Assembly (NCBI RefSeq): GCF_002356315.1
Contig: NZ_AP018164.1
Span: forward strand, 2,356,001-2,420,000
Direction: 5' to 3'
Source of the DNA: Mycobacterium shigaense
GTDB lineage: Bacteria > Actinomycetota > Actinomycetes > Mycobacteriales > Mycobacteriaceae
Length of the DNA stretch: 64,000 nt
Numbering within the stretch: position 1 is the stretch's first letter; the number at the start of each line of letters is the position of its first letter. Shown piece after piece: positions 1 through 9,059 of the stretch. The translations under genes and the position numbers were made by a program. A model generated the notes under the pieces. The model searched no databases, was not told where the DNA came from, and saw nothing but the letters and a program-made list of their open reading frames with translations.

Positions 1-825
1 AAGGCCGGCGCGTTCGACTCGCTCAGTCACCCCCGCAAGGGGCTGTTCCTGGTGCACACCGACGCTGTCGACTCGGTGCTGGGCACCAAGAAGGCCGAGG
101 CGATGGGGCAATTCGACCTGTTCGGCGGCAGCGACGCCGGCGCCGACACGGTGTTCACCATCAAGGTGCCCGACGACGAGTGGGAGGACAAGCACAAGCT
201 TGCTCTGGAGCGGGAGATGCTGGGGCTGTACGTGTCCGGCCATCCGCTCAACGGCGTCGCGCATCTGCTGGCCGCCCAGGTGGACACCCAGATCCCGGCC
301 ATTCTCGACGGCGATGTCCCCAACGAGACCCAGGTGCGGGTGGGCGGAATCCTGGCCTCAGTGAACCGGCGGGTCAACAAGAACGGAATGCCTTGGGCGT
401 CAGCCCAATTGGAAGACCTCACCGGCGGCATCGAGGTGATGTTCTTCCCGCATGCCTACTCGACCTACGGTGCGGACATCGCCGACGACGTGGTGGTCCT
501 GATCAACGCCAAGGTCGCGATCCGCGACGACCGGATCTCGTTGATCGCCAACGAGCTCGTCGTGCCCGACTTCTCCCACGCCCAGCCGAACCGGCCGCTG
601 GCGGTCAGCCTGCCGACGCGGCAGTGCACTATCGACAAGGTCAGTGCGCTCAAGCAGGTGCTGGCACGTCACCCGGGCACATCGCAGGTCCACCTCCGCC
701 TGATCAGTGGCGACCGGATCACCACGCTGGAGCTGGATCAGTCGCTGCGCGTGACGCCCTCGCCGGCGCTGATGGGCGACCTCAAGGAGCTGCTCGGACC
801 GGGGTGCCTGGGCGGCCAGAGTTGA
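1..825 (+). CDS. dnaE1: DNA polymerase III alpha subunit DnaE1, C-terminal part (5' truncated by window)
   Basis: This is the last 274 residues of the replicative polymerase alpha subunit; the frame is open from base 1 and ends at TGA 823-825. The visible part carries the OB-fold nucleic-acid-binding region (around the stretch [14 protein letters not shown], bases 336-378), then a poorly conserved tail that in this family contacts other replisome subunits. The polymerase active site and PHP domain lie upstream of the window. The position next to plsB1 and ilvA matches Rv1547 in M. tuberculosis, where dnaE1 also encodes intrinsic 3'-5' proofreading through its PHP domain (family knowledge, not visible here). 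Confidence 0.93.
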   Translation, partial: KAGAFDSLSHPRKGLFLVHTDAVDSVLGTKKAEAMGQFDLFGGSDAGADTVFTIKVPDDEWEDKHKLALEREMLGLYVSGHPLNGVAHLLAAQVDTQIPAILDGDVPNETQVRVGGILASVNRRVNKNGMPWASAQLEDLTGGIEVMFFPHAYSTYGADIADDVVVLINAKVAIRDDRISLIANELVVPDFSHAQPNRPLAVSLPTRQCTIDKVSALKQVLARHPGTSQVHLRLISGDRITTLELDQSLRVTPSPALMGDLKELLGPGCLGGQS

Positions 826-1017
826 CGGCCGCTGCTCGTGCGGTCCCGGTCGTCCAGTGTGCGGTCGAGGCTTCGCCTGTGCGCTCAGGGATTTCCCCGT
901 GCGTTCAGGGCGGGGTTTCGGCGCGGATTTGCCGCCACCAGCACACACTCAACGCCGTGACTACACAGTGGGCGCTGTAAGCGCACACCCAAACCCGCAC
1001 CCGCCGACGTCCGCAGC
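826..1017. other. Intergenic stretch with short imperfect repeats
   Basis: This gap between convergent genes holds three imperfect units of about 20 bases that each begin near GTGCG (about 857, 878 and 898), followed by a CACACACTCAACGCCGTGA segment at 941-959. A related CGCACACTCAAAGC segment occurs at 36113-36126. It looks like non-coding, degenerate intergenic repeat material. No convincing gene is seen. Confidence 0.35.
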
Positions 1018-1863
1018 CTAGAACCGGTAGCGCAGGATCCGCGCCTTGCGTGCGGACGTCTCGAACATGCCGGATAACTTGGTGGCCAAGCGAATCCACT
1101 CCGGAAACAGCTCGATCTCGGGTGCGTGCGCCAGGCTGGCCTCTTCGACCAGCGTCAACTTCGGATTCCACTGTTCGGGCACGCGTGCGTCCCGAAATCC
1201 CGGATAACCCCACTGCGCACCGACGCTGGCGAACATTCGCTGCGGGGCGAGTTTGACCGCGGCCCGGGTGAACCAGCCAATCCGCCCGTAGTCGTTGAAG
1301 GCCAGCTCCCCGGACTTGAAATGTTCGGTGAGACGGCGAAAGACGTTGACGATCACCGGCTCGGACAGGAACGCGAACAGCCCGTTGGAGATCACCATGG
1401 CGGGCCGTTGCGCGGGGATGCCGTCGGCCCAGGTGTGGTCGGCCACCGAGGCGGTCACCGAATGCGCCCGCCTGCTGATCGGCAGCAGCCGCTTGCGCAA
1501 GGCGATGACGTGCGGCAGATCGACGCTGTACCAATCGACCGCGGGCGGCACGCTAACCCGAAACGGGCCCGAGTCCAGGCCGGCACCGAGGTCGACGACG
1601 ACGGCGTCGGGATTCTCGGACGTGAACGCGCGCACCCGTTCGTCGAGCATCTTGGTGCGCAGCGCGCACTGGCACACCACGCTCTTGGGGACGCCGAGCC
1701 CGTCAAAGTCGAAGTCGATCTTGCTGACGACGTCGGCGGCCAGGGTGTCGCCGAGAATGGGCTGTGGCCACCGGCTGTCCAGCGTACGCGCGTATTCGGT
1801 GAGCAACGCCGTCTGCTCAAGTGGTGACAGATCGCTGACATCAATGCCGCGACCGGACCGCAT
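1018..1863 (-). CDS. Class I SAM-dependent methyltransferase, leucine carboxyl methyltransferase (LCM) family
   Basis: A 281-residue protein with the LCM/TcmP-type SAM-binding core. The motif VVDLGAGLDSGPFR near residues 89-102 is the glycine-rich nucleotide loop, and an acidic segment WYSVDLPHV follows, as in polyketide O-methyltransferases and the large mycobacterial putative S-adenosylmethionine-dependent methyltransferase family. No signal peptide or membrane segment is apparent, so it is likely cytoplasmic. The substrate cannot be deduced. It runs opposite to its neighbours, is divergent from plsB1, and is not at this place in M. tuberculosis, so it is accessory to the conserved gene order. 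The ATG at 1861-1863 is the first good start; upstream lies an AT-rich promoter region. Confidence 0.82.
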   Translation of the reverse strand: MRSGRGIDVSDLSPLEQTALLTEYARTLDSRWPQPILGDTLAADVVSKIDFDFDGLGVPKSVVCQCALRTKMLDERVRAFTSENPDAVVVDLGAGLDSGPFRVSVPPAVDWYSVDLPHVIALRKRLLPISRRAHSVTASVADHTWADGIPAQRPAMVISNGLFAFLSEPVIVNVFRRLTEHFKSGELAFNDYGRIGWFTRAAVKLAPQRMFASVGAQWGYPGFRDARVPEQWNPKLTLVEEASLAHAPEIELFPEWIRLATKLSGMFETSARKARILRYRF

Positions 1864-1906
1864 GATTCCGAACGTACTAGCTACCCGCGGTTCGCGGATG
1901 GTTGTC

Positions 1907-1934
1907 CGGAATAGAAATCACGCATTGTATTCCG
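1907..1934. promoter_or_regulatory. Inverted repeat in divergent promoter region
   Basis: Arms CGGAATA (1907-1913) and TATTCCG (1928-1934) form a perfect 7-base inverted repeat with a 14-base spacer. It sits in the relatively AT-rich region between the methyltransferase (starting leftward at 1863) and plsB1 (starting rightward at 2036). An operator for a dimeric regulator is a reasonable reading, but no regulator is identified. Confidence 0.35.
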
Positions 1935-2035
1935 TGCCGCCCGCGCCGGACGTACGCTCACCGATGTGATGCGGGCACATCGCAAGCACGACGAGCCACC
2001 GTCGCACCGGCGCGGTCGGCCCGAGCGGAAAGCGG

Positions 2036-3910
2036 GTGATGACGGTGCGTGAACCCGGTCGGGCGGAACTGCGAAAGGGGTTGCAACGCATCGGACTTAT
2101 CCACGAGTCCGTGACGCCACTGTCGACCGATCCGGCCGAGGTCGTGCAGCTGCTGGGTGCGCCCTGGTTTGACCAGCGGCTCACCGAGTTGGCCGACGAG
2201 CTCGGGCGGGAACCCCACGGCGTGCGTGCCGAGGCCGCGGGCTATCTGCGGGAGATGTCGGCCACGCTCGACGAGAGGGCCGTGCAGGCCTGGCGCAGGT
2301 TCAGCCGCTGGCTGATGCGGGCCTATGACGTGCTGGTCGACGAGGATCAGATCGCTCAGTTGCGCAGGCTGGATCGCAAAGCGACGCTGGCGTTCGCGTT
2401 TTCTCACCGGTCGTATCTGGACGGCATGCTGCTGCCGGAGATGATCGTGGCCAACCGGCTCTCGCCGGCGCTGACCTTCGGCGGGGCGAACCTGAACTTC
2501 TTCCCGATGGGCGGTTGGGCGAAGCGCACCGGGACGATCTTCATCCGGCGGCAGACCAAGGACATTCCCGTCTACCGGTTCGCGTTACGGGCCTACGCCG
2601 CGCAGCTGGTGCAAAACCACGCCAACCTGAGCTGGTCGATCGAAGGCGGCCGCACCAGGACCGGCAAGCTGCGGCCTCCCGTGTTCGGGATCCTGCGCTA
2701 CATCACCGATGCCGTGGACGAAATCGACGGTCCCGAGGTGTATCTGGTGCCGACCTCCATCGTCTACGACCAGCTGCACGAGGTGGAGGCCATGACCACC
2801 GAGGCCTACGGCGCGGTGAAACGGCCCGAGGACTTCCGCTTCCTGGTCCGGCTCGCGCTGCAGCAGGGCAAGCGGTTGGGCCGCGCCTACCTGGACTTCG
2901 GTGAACCGCTGCCGCTGCGCAAACGCCTGGAGGAGATGCGCGCCGACAAGTCGGGCACCGGCACCGAAATCGAGCGCATCGCCTTGGACGTCGAGCATCG
3001 GATCAACAGGGCGACGCCGGTCACCCCGACCGCCGTGGTGAACCTGGCGTTGCTGGGCGCGGACCGGTCGCTGTCCATCAGCGAGGTGCTGGCCACCGTT
3101 CAGCCCCTGGCCAGCTACATCACCGCCCGGAACTGGACGGTCGCCGGCGCGGCCGATCTCACCAATCGCTCCACCATCCGATGGACGCTGCACCAGCTGG
3201 TCGCGTCGGGCGTGATCAACGTCTACGACGCCGGCACCGAGGCGGTGTGGGGGATCGGCGCGGACCAGCATCTGGTCGCGGCGTTCTACCGCAACACCGC
3301 CATCCACATCCTGGTCGACCGGGCCATCGCCGAGACGGCGCTGCTCGCCGCGTCGGAAACGTCCACGGACGGCACGGTGTTGCCGGTGACCGTGCGTGAC
3401 GAGGCGCTGAAGCTGCGTGAGCTGCTGAAGTTCGAGTTCTTGTTCTCGGCCCGCGCGCAGTTCGAGAAGGACCTCGCCGACGAGGTGCGGCTGATCGGGC
3501 CTGTCGAAGACACCAGCAAATCCACCACCGCAACGGTGGTCCGGGGGCTGCTGGAATCGGCCGACATGCTGCTCGCGCACCTGGTGCTGCGGCCGTTCCT
3601 GGACGCCTACCACATCGTCGCCGACCGGCTGGCCGCCTACGACGACGAACCGTTCGACGAGGAGACCTTCCTAGCCGAGTGCCTCGAGGTCGGCAAGCAA
3701 TGGGAGCTGCAGCGCCGCATCGCCAGCGCCGAATCCCGGTCGATGGAGCTGTTCAAGACCGCGCTGCGGCTGGCCCGGCACCGCGAGCTGGTCGACGGGT
3801 TCGAATTCCCCGACTTGGCCAAGCGGCGCCGCGAGTTCGCCGACGAGATCGCCACCGCCATCCGGCGGGTCAACGAGATCGCCGAGCTGGCCAGGCTGCG
3901 CTCCGCCTAG
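2036..3910 (+). CDS. plsB1: Glycerol-3-phosphate 1-O-acyltransferase PlsB1
   Basis: A 624-residue acyltransferase that transfers an acyl chain to sn-1 of glycerol-3-phosphate, the first step of phospholipid and triacylglycerol synthesis. The catalytic HX4D motif is visible as HRSYLD (about residues 124-129), followed by the GPAT blocks [31 protein letters not shown] and [10 protein letters not shown], so all substrate-binding blocks are present. Length and sequence match Rv1551 of M. tuberculosis (about 621 residues). The start is GTG 2036 or the adjoining ATG 2039. The frdABCD genes and the vapBC pair that I recall downstream of plsB1 in M. tuberculosis are missing here; the next gene begins 10 bases after the stop. 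Confidence 0.94.
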   Translation: MMTVREPGRAELRKGLQRIGLIHESVTPLSTDPAEVVQLLGAPWFDQRLTELADELGREPHGVRAEAAGYLREMSATLDERAVQAWRRFSRWLMRAYDVLVDEDQIAQLRRLDRKATLAFAFSHRSYLDGMLLPEMIVANRLSPALTFGGANLNFFPMGGWAKRTGTIFIRRQTKDIPVYRFALRAYAAQLVQNHANLSWSIEGGRTRTGKLRPPVFGILRYITDAVDEIDGPEVYLVPTSIVYDQLHEVEAMTTEAYGAVKRPEDFRFLVRLALQQGKRLGRAYLDFGEPLPLRKRLEEMRADKSGTGTEIERIALDVEHRINRATPVTPTAVVNLALLGADRSLSISEVLATVQPLASYITARNWTVAGAADLTNRSTIRWTLHQLVASGVINVYDAGTEAVWGIGADQHLVAAFYRNTAIHILVDRAIAETALLAASETSTDGTVLPVTVRDEALKLRELLKFEFLFSARAQFEKDLADEVRLIGPVEDTSKSTTATVVRGLLESADMLLAHLVLRPFLDAYHIVADRLAAYDDEPFDEETFLAECLEVGKQWELQRRIASAESRSMELFKTALRLARHRELVDGFEFPDLAKRRREFADEIATAIRRVNEIAELARLRSA

Positions 3911-3920
3911 AGTGGTGGGT

Positions 3921-4358
3921 ATGCCGCTCACCGGAGAGTACGAACCATCGCCCTGGGACTGGTCCCGCGAACAAGCCGAAAAATACGCCGAATCGGGCGG
4001 GGCCGAGGCCGCGGACATGAAGGGCAAGCCGATCATCCTGCTGACCACGGTCGGCGCCAAGACGGGCAAGCTGCGCAAGACGCCGCTGATGCGCGTCGAG
4101 CACGACGGCGAATACGCCGTTGTCGCCTCGCTGGGCGGGGCCCCGAAGAACCCGGTCTGGTACTACAACATCGCCAAGAACCCCCGGGTGGAGCTGCAGG
4201 ACGGCTCCGTCACCCGCGACTACGACGCCCGCGAGGTGTTCGGCGACGAGAAGGCGCTGTGGTGGGAGCGCGCCGTGGCCGCCTATCCCGACTACGCCGA
4301 CTACCAGAAGAAGACCGACCGCCAAATCCCGGTGTTCGTGCTGACGCCCGTGAGCTGA
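3921..4358 (+). CDS. Ddn-like nitroreductase/deazaflavin-binding family protein (Rv1558-like)
   Basis: A 145-residue member of the F420-dependent split beta-barrel family related to Ddn (PF04075). The family signature is visible: [19 protein letters not shown] in the first half, then [24 protein letters not shown]. Relatives bind deazaflavin F420 and reduce quinones or nitroimidazoles; the natural substrate of this paralogue is unknown. ATG 3921 is chosen over GTG 3912 because it aligns with the Rv1558 N-terminus (MPLTGEY...). It follows plsB1 by 10 bases and is probably cotranscribed. A second family member lies at 36168-36581. Confidence 0.88.
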   Translation: MPLTGEYEPSPWDWSREQAEKYAESGGAEAADMKGKPIILLTTVGAKTGKLRKTPLMRVEHDGEYAVVASLGGAPKNPVWYYNIAKNPRVELQDGSVTRDYDAREVFGDEKALWWERAVAAYPDYADYQKKTDRQIPVFVLTPVS

Positions 4359-4401
4359 GTCGCCTCACCAGGGGTGAAGCCCCTCGTGGCACCATTGACC
4401 G

Positions 4402-5694
4402 GTGTCCGCCGAACTGAGCAGTACCCCGCGCACCCAGAAGATGCAGCCGCTGTCAGCGGCCGACATCGACGCGGCGGCGCAGCGAATTGCTCCGGTGGTC
4501 ACGCCCACCCCGCTGCAGTTCAGCGACCGGCTGTCGGAGATCACCGGCGCGCGGGTCTACCTCAAACGCGAGGACCTGCAGGTCGTGCGGTCATACAAGC
4601 TGCGCGGCGCCTATAACCTGCTGGTGCAGCTGTCCGACGCGGAGATCGGCGCCGGGGTGGTCTGCTCGTCGGCGGGAAACCACGCGCAGGGCTTCGCGTA
4701 CGCGTGCCGCAAGCTGGGCGTGCGCGGTCGCGTGTACGTGCCGGCCAAGACCCCGCGACAGAAGTGTGACCGGATCCGTTATCACGGCAGGGAGTTCATC
4801 GACCTGATCGTGGGCGGGTCGACCTATGACCTGGCCGCCGAGGCGGCCCTGGGCGACGTGAAGCGGACCGGCGCGACGCTGGTGCCGCCCTACGATGACC
4901 TGCGGACCATGGCCGGGCAGGGGACTATCGCCATCGAGGTGCTCGAGCAGCTGGAAAGCGAGCCCGACGTGGTGGTGGTGCCGGTGGGCGGCGGTGGATG
5001 CATCGCCGGCATCACGACCTATCTGGCGGAGCGGACGACCACCACGTCCGTGCTGGGCGTCGAGCCGGCCGGAGCCGCGGCGATGATGGCCGCGCTGGCC
5101 GCCGGCGAACCGGTGACGCTGGACCATGTCGACCAGTTCGTCGACGGCGCCGCAGTGCGTCGCGCCGGCGAGCTGACCTACTCCGTGCTGGCGGCGGCGG
5201 GCGACATGGTGTCGATCACCGCGGTCGACGAGGGTGCGGTGTGCACCGCGATGCTCGACCTCTATCAGAACGAGGGCATCATCGCCGAACCTGCGGGCGC
5301 TCTGTCGGTGGCGGGGCTGCTGGAAGCCGACATCGAGCCCGGCTCGACGGTGGTGTGCCTCGTCTCGGGCGGCAACAACGACGTGTCGCGCTACGGCGAG
5401 GTGCTGGAGCGCTCGCTGGTGCACCTCGGCCTCAAGCACTACTTCCTGGTCGACTTTCCGCAGGAGCCGGGCGCGCTGCGCCGATTCCTCGACGAGGTGC
5501 TCGGGCCCAACGATGACATCACCCTGTTCGAGTACGTCAAGCGCAACAACCGGGAGACCGGTGAGGCGCTCGTCGGCATTCAGCTGGGATCGTCCGCCGA
5601 CCTCGAAGGCCTGCTGGACCGGATGCGCGGCACCCAGATGCACGTCGAAATACTCAAGCCCGGATCGCCGGCCTACCGCTACCTGCTGCTGTAG
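4402..5694 (+). CDS. ilvA: Threonine ammonia-lyase (threonine dehydratase) IlvA
   Basis: A 430-residue PLP enzyme that deaminates threonine to 2-oxobutanoate, the committed step of isoleucine synthesis. The PLP lysine is K66 in VRSYKLRGAY; the phosphate-binding glycine loop is PVGGGGCIAG, and SSAGNHAQG is the substrate loop. The C-terminal part (from about residue 340, HYFLVDFPQEPGALRRF) is a single ACT-like regulatory domain, the short form of IlvA. GTG 4402 gives the same N-terminus as Rv1559 (MSAELS...). It is convergent with the PPOX gene, 30 bases away. Confidence 0.95.
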   Translation: MSAELSSTPRTQKMQPLSAADIDAAAQRIAPVVTPTPLQFSDRLSEITGARVYLKREDLQVVRSYKLRGAYNLLVQLSDAEIGAGVVCSSAGNHAQGFAYACRKLGVRGRVYVPAKTPRQKCDRIRYHGREFIDLIVGGSTYDLAAEAALGDVKRTGATLVPPYDDLRTMAGQGTIAIEVLEQLESEPDVVVVPVGGGGCIAGITTYLAERTTTTSVLGVEPAGAAAMMAALAAGEPVTLDHVDQFVDGAAVRRAGELTYSVLAAAGDMVSITAVDEGAVCTAMLDLYQNEGIIAEPAGALSVAGLLEADIEPGSTVVCLVSGGNNDVSRYGEVLERSLVHLGLKHYFLVDFPQEPGALRRFLDEVLGPNDDITLFEYVKRNNRETGEALVGIQLGSSADLEGLLDRMRGTQMHVEILKPGSPAYRYLLL

Positions 5695-5695
5695 C

Positions 5696-5721
5696 CGCCC
5701 GCCTGCTTTCGACGTCGGGCG
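5696..5721. terminator. Possible hairpin between convergent ilvA and PPOX gene
   Basis: CGCCCG (5696-5701) and CGGGCG (5716-5721) pair over a 14-base loop in the 30-base gap between two convergent stops. There is no T-tract. It could be a weak bidirectional terminator. Confidence 0.3.
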
Positions 5722-5724
5722 CCC

Positions 5725-6378
5725 TCACCGCGAGTACGCGGCCAGGTACGGCGGCGCCGGGGTCGCGGGATCCAGGTCGTCCGCGGGCACCGGCGTTCCG
5801 GCCGTCACGCTCAACGGCAGCACCCCGGCCCAATGCGGCAGCGCGAGGTCCTCGGGATCGTCGGTTGGACCGCCGCTGCGGACCTTGGCCGACACCTCGA
5901 CGAGGTCTAGGGCGAGCACCGCGGTCGCCGCCAGCTCGCGCGCGTTCGGCAGCCGGCAATCGCTCGCCCGGCCCGCGGCGACGTGATCAAGTAGGCAGCC
6001 CAGCGCCCGCAGCTTTTCGTCCGGGTCGTCGACCAGGCGCGCGTCGCCGTGCACGACCACCGAGCGATACACCAGCGAGTGGTGCAGCGCGGAGCGGGCC
6101 AGCACCAGCCCGTCGACGAGGGTGACGGTGACGCAGACGGGCAGGCCGTCGGTGGCGCCCAGCATCGGCCGGCTGCCGGTGGATCCATGCAGGTAGAGGG
6201 TCTCGCCGCAGCGGGCATGGGTGGTCGGCAGGACCACCGGCCGGCCGTCGCCCAGGTAGCCGAGGTGACAGATCAGGGCCTCGTCGAGGATGCGATGCAC
6301 GACGTCGCGGTCGTAGCTGGCGCGGTCGCGGTAACGAGAGGGCGTGCTGCGCGGAGTGGGGTCGTATGTGGTGGCCAA
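5725..6378 (-). CDS. Pyridoxamine 5'-phosphate oxidase-like (PF12900/NimA type) FMN split-barrel protein
   Basis: A 217-residue flavin-binding split-barrel protein. The segment ILDEALICHLGYLGDGRP followed by LPTTHARCGETLYLHG is typical of the Pyridox_ox_2 family, which includes nitroimidazole reductase NimA. The reaction is unknown. The start is TTG 6376-6378: a strong AAGGTGAGG ribosome site lies about 8 bases upstream on the minus strand and no better start exists. It is divergent from a MocR regulator across a 41-base gap, an arrangement in which the MocR protein usually senses PLP or an amine and controls the neighbour. That link is inference here. Confidence 0.85.
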   Translation of the reverse strand: MATTYDPTPRSTPSRYRDRASYDRDVVHRILDEALICHLGYLGDGRPVVLPTTHARCGETLYLHGSTGSRPMLGATDGLPVCVTVTLVDGLVLARSALHHSLVYRSVVVHGDARLVDDPDEKLRALGCLLDHVAAGRASDCRLPNARELAATAVLALDLVEVSAKVRSGGPTDDPEDLALPHWAGVLPLSVTAGTPVPADDLDPATPAPPYLAAYSR

Positions 6379-6395
6379 CGGAATTGCCTCACCTT

Positions 6396-6431
6396 TTGTA
6401 ATAGTACAGAATATATTTCGTGCCAGTACAA
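6396..6431. promoter_or_regulatory. Divergent promoter with AGTACA repeats, candidate MocR operator
   Basis: The AT-rich gap contains TGTA-ATAG-TACA (6397-6408) and a second AGTACA at 6425-6430, 22 bases downstream of the first AGTACA (6403-6408). MocR/GabR/PdxR regulators commonly bind direct repeats spaced by about two helical turns. The second repeat lies just inside the start of the MocR gene (GTG 6420), consistent with autoregulation. No ribosome site precedes GTG 6420, so that message may be leaderless. Confidence 0.45.
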
Positions 6432-7751
6432 CAGAGCATAGCGGGAACCGGGGCGGAGTCCATAGCGGCGAACATCGAGGAGGCCATCTCGGTGGGCGAC
6501 CTGACGCCCGGCGACGCGTTGCCGCCGATCCGGGAGCTGGCCGCCCGGCTTGGGGTGAACGCGAACACCGCAGCAGCCGCGTACCGGCTGCTGCGCGATC
6601 GCGGGGTCATCGAAACCGCGGGCCGGCGCGGCACTCGGGTGCGGCACCGGCCGGCAACCTCGCCGCGCTCGCTGCTCGGGCTCGACGTCCCCGCGGGTGT
6701 GCGTGATCTGTCCACCGGTAACCCCAACCCCGACCTGTTGCCCATTGCTGCTGTCCCGCAGCTGAATTGGGATACTGGCGGCCGGGCGGTGCTGTACGGG
6801 GACCCGGCGGTGTCGTCCGCGCTGGCCGAGTATTCCCGCTCGGCGCTGGCCGTCGACGGTGTCCCGGCCGAGCACCTCGCGGTGACCAGCGGTGCCCTCG
6901 ATGGCATCGAGCGGGCGCTGGCCGCGCACCTGCGCCCGGGCGACCGGGTCGCGGTGGAAGATCCCGGCTGGGCCAACCTGTTAGATCTGCTTGCGGCACT
7001 TGGGCTTTCGGCGGAATCCGTCGAGGTCGACGACGACGGGCCGGTTATCGCCGACGTCACCCGGGCGCTGGACCGCGGCGTGCGTGCGCTGATCGTCACC
7101 GGTCGTGCGCAGAACCCGACGGGGGCCGCGCTGTCGGCGGAACGATCCGCCGCGCTGCGCGCGGTGCTGGCCGAACGCGCCGGCGAGTTGTTGCTGGTCG
7201 AGGACGACCACTGCGCGGGCATCTCCGGCGCGCCGCTGCACACGCTGGCCGGGTCCACCACGCATTGGGCTTTCGTGCGCTCAGCCTCCAAGGCGTACGG
7301 CCCGGATCTGCGGGTCGCGGTCCTCGCCGGCGACCAACGCACCGTCGAGCGGGTGCACGGACGACTGCGGCTCGGTCCCGGTTGGGTGAGTCACCTGCTG
7401 CAGGGCCTCGCGGTGAGCCTGTGGTCCGACCACGCGGCGACGCGGCTCGTCGACGCCGCCGAAAAGCGCTACGCGGCCGCCCGCAACGGCTTACGGGCCG
7501 CGCTGGCGCAACGGGGTGTCGTCGCGCACGGGCGGTCCGGCCTCAATGTGTGGATCCCGGTTCCCGACGAGACGGTCGCGATCACCCGGCTGCTCGCCGC
7601 GGGCTGGGCCGCCGCCCCGGGGAGTCGGTTCCGTATCCGCACAGCGGCGGGCATCCGCATCACCATCGCCGATGTGGCCGACGACGAGATCGAGCCGCTT
7701 GCCGACGCGGTGGCCGACGCGCTGCGCGGCGGCGGGCGGTCCAGCGTCTAG
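6420..7751 (+). CDS. MocR-type GntR regulator with fold-type I aminotransferase domain
   Basis: A 443-residue fusion. Residues about 8-78 form a GntR winged helix (ISVGDLTPGDALPPIRELA and ANTAAAAYRLLRDRGV). Residues about 90-440 form an aminotransferase-like domain that retains the PLP lysine K291 in SASKAYGPDLR and an aspartate pair in VEDDH (262-263). Such proteins are PLP-dependent transcription regulators rather than transaminases. It is divergent from the PPOX-like gene, the likely target, and ends one base before the convergent serine hydrolase stop. The start is GTG 6420; the absence of a Shine-Dalgarno sequence suggests a leaderless transcript. The effector is unknown. Confidence 0.88.
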   Translation: MPVQQSIAGTGAESIAANIEEAISVGDLTPGDALPPIRELAARLGVNANTAAAAYRLLRDRGVIETAGRRGTRVRHRPATSPRSLLGLDVPAGVRDLSTGNPNPDLLPIAAVPQLNWDTGGRAVLYGDPAVSSALAEYSRSALAVDGVPAEHLAVTSGALDGIERALAAHLRPGDRVAVEDPGWANLLDLLAALGLSAESVEVDDDGPVIADVTRALDRGVRALIVTGRAQNPTGAALSAERSAALRAVLAERAGELLLVEDDHCAGISGAPLHTLAGSTTHWAFVRSASKAYGPDLRVAVLAGDQRTVERVHGRLRLGPGWVSHLLQGLAVSLWSDHAATRLVDAAEKRYAAARNGLRAALAQRGVVAHGRSGLNVWIPVPDETVAITRLLAAGWAAAPGSRFRIRTAAGIRITIADVADDEIEPLADAVADALRGGGRSSV

Positions 7752-7752
7752 G

Positions 7753-8982
7753 TCAGCTTTGCGTTCGGGCGCCCAGGACGTCGCGGAAAAGGGCCTGGCG
7801 CAAGGCGAGTTCCCGAGGGTCGCTCACCAGGTAGAAGCCCAGCTTGTTCATCACGTAGCCGAATCCGATGCCGGTGTCGGGATCGGCAAACCCGAACGAG
7901 CCGCCTGCGCCCGGCGTGCCGAAGGCGTTCATCGACGAGCCGAAGAGGCAGAGGGGGCTGGGCTTGCTGAAGCCCAGGGTGAAGTTCGTGTCGACGTGTA
8001 ACACCTTGTCGCGCGACCCTTTCGTCGGCGGTTGCGCAGGACTCTTCAGGGCGTCGAGCGTGCCGGCGCTCAGGCCGAGCGCGGGATCGCCGATGGCGGC
8101 GCTGCCGTACAGTTTGGCGATCGCGCGCGCGGTGCCGGTGCCGTTGACGGCGGGCATCTCGACGACGCGGAGTTCGTCGCGGTTGAAATCCTCCAGGTTG
8201 TTGATCCCTTTGGCGATGGCCAGCGCCGGTGCGGCGAGGTCGAACGGGTTGAACAAGGCCAGGGCCAGACCTCGCGGCATGGTGTTCAGCTGAAACAGCA
8301 GCTGGGGCAACGACCAACCGTCGAGATGCGCGACGCGGTCGCGGTCGACCGAGTCCGGCAGACCGATGTGAAAGTCCAGGCCGAGGGGGCGGGCGATCTC
8401 CTCGGCGAAGAACCGGCCCAGCGAACGCCCGTTGGGGTCGGTCCGGCGGATCAGCTCACCTTCGTACCAGCCCAGCGTGATGCCGTGGTAGCCATGCCTG
8501 GTTCCCGGCGTCCACGCCGGTGCCTGGGTCGCGAGTCTGGCCGACATCCTCGGCGGGTCGGCCAGCTCCTGCAGCGTCAGCGGCGGTTTGACGACGGGCA
8601 AGCCGGCCTGATGGGCAAGCAGTTGGCGGACGGTGACAGCGGCTTTGCCGGCCTGGGCGAATTCTGGCCAGTAGTCGGCGACCTTGGCGTCATATGAGAG
8701 GTGGCCGCGCGAGGCGGCGAGCGCGACGGCAAGGGACGCAACGCCTTTGGTGGTCGAGAAGACGTTGACGACAGTGTCCTGCTGCCACGGCGCGCGCGTG
8801 TTCCCGTTGCGGTAGCCGCCCCACAAGTCCACGACCTTGCGGCCATCCCGATAGACGGCGACAGCGGCGCCGATCTCCTGCCCGCTGTCAAGGTTGCGGC
8901 GAAACGCGTCGGCGACCTTTCCGTAACCCTCGTCGACATCGCCGCCGATGAGGTCGGGCGGGATCTGCACTTTTTGCGCCAT
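7753..8982 (-). CDS. Serine hydrolase of the class C beta-lactamase / family VIII esterase fold
   Basis: A 409-residue protein with the SxxK nucleophile motif STTK (S76, K79) and a YHGITLGWYEGELI segment that supplies the second-motif tyrosine typical of family VIII esterases and the mycobacterial LipD/LipL/LipE group. There is no clear signal peptide (it begins MAQKVQIPP), so a cytoplasmic esterase is more likely than a secreted beta-lactamase. ATG 8980-8982 has a GGAG ribosome site 9 bases upstream. The substrate is unknown. It is the first gene leftward of the tre operon but is separated from treZ by 77 bases; readthrough from tre is possible. Confidence 0.85.
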   Translation of the reverse strand: MAQKVQIPPDLIGGDVDEGYGKVADAFRRNLDSGQEIGAAVAVYRDGRKVVDLWGGYRNGNTRAPWQQDTVVNVFSTTKGVASLAVALAASRGHLSYDAKVADYWPEFAQAGKAAVTVRQLLAHQAGLPVVKPPLTLQELADPPRMSARLATQAPAWTPGTRHGYHGITLGWYEGELIRRTDPNGRSLGRFFAEEIARPLGLDFHIGLPDSVDRDRVAHLDGWSLPQLLFQLNTMPRGLALALFNPFDLAAPALAIAKGINNLEDFNRDELRVVEMPAVNGTGTARAIAKLYGSAAIGDPALGLSAGTLDALKSPAQPPTKGSRDKVLHVDTNFTLGFSKPSPLCLFGSSMNAFGTPGAGGSFGFADPDTGIGFGYVMNKLGFYLVSDPRELALRQALFRDVLGARTQS

Positions 8983-9059
8983 GTGCTGCTCCGTTGCATC
9001 GCCGCGAACTGTCCGCGGGTAGCGGTGATGGTAGCGCTGCCCACGCGATAGATCGAGAT

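Noticed and set aside
4210..4395. Toxin-antitoxin pair where M. tuberculosis has vapBC near ilvA
   Set aside because: Only short antisense shadows are present; neither a PIN domain nor a ribbon-helix-helix protein is encoded.
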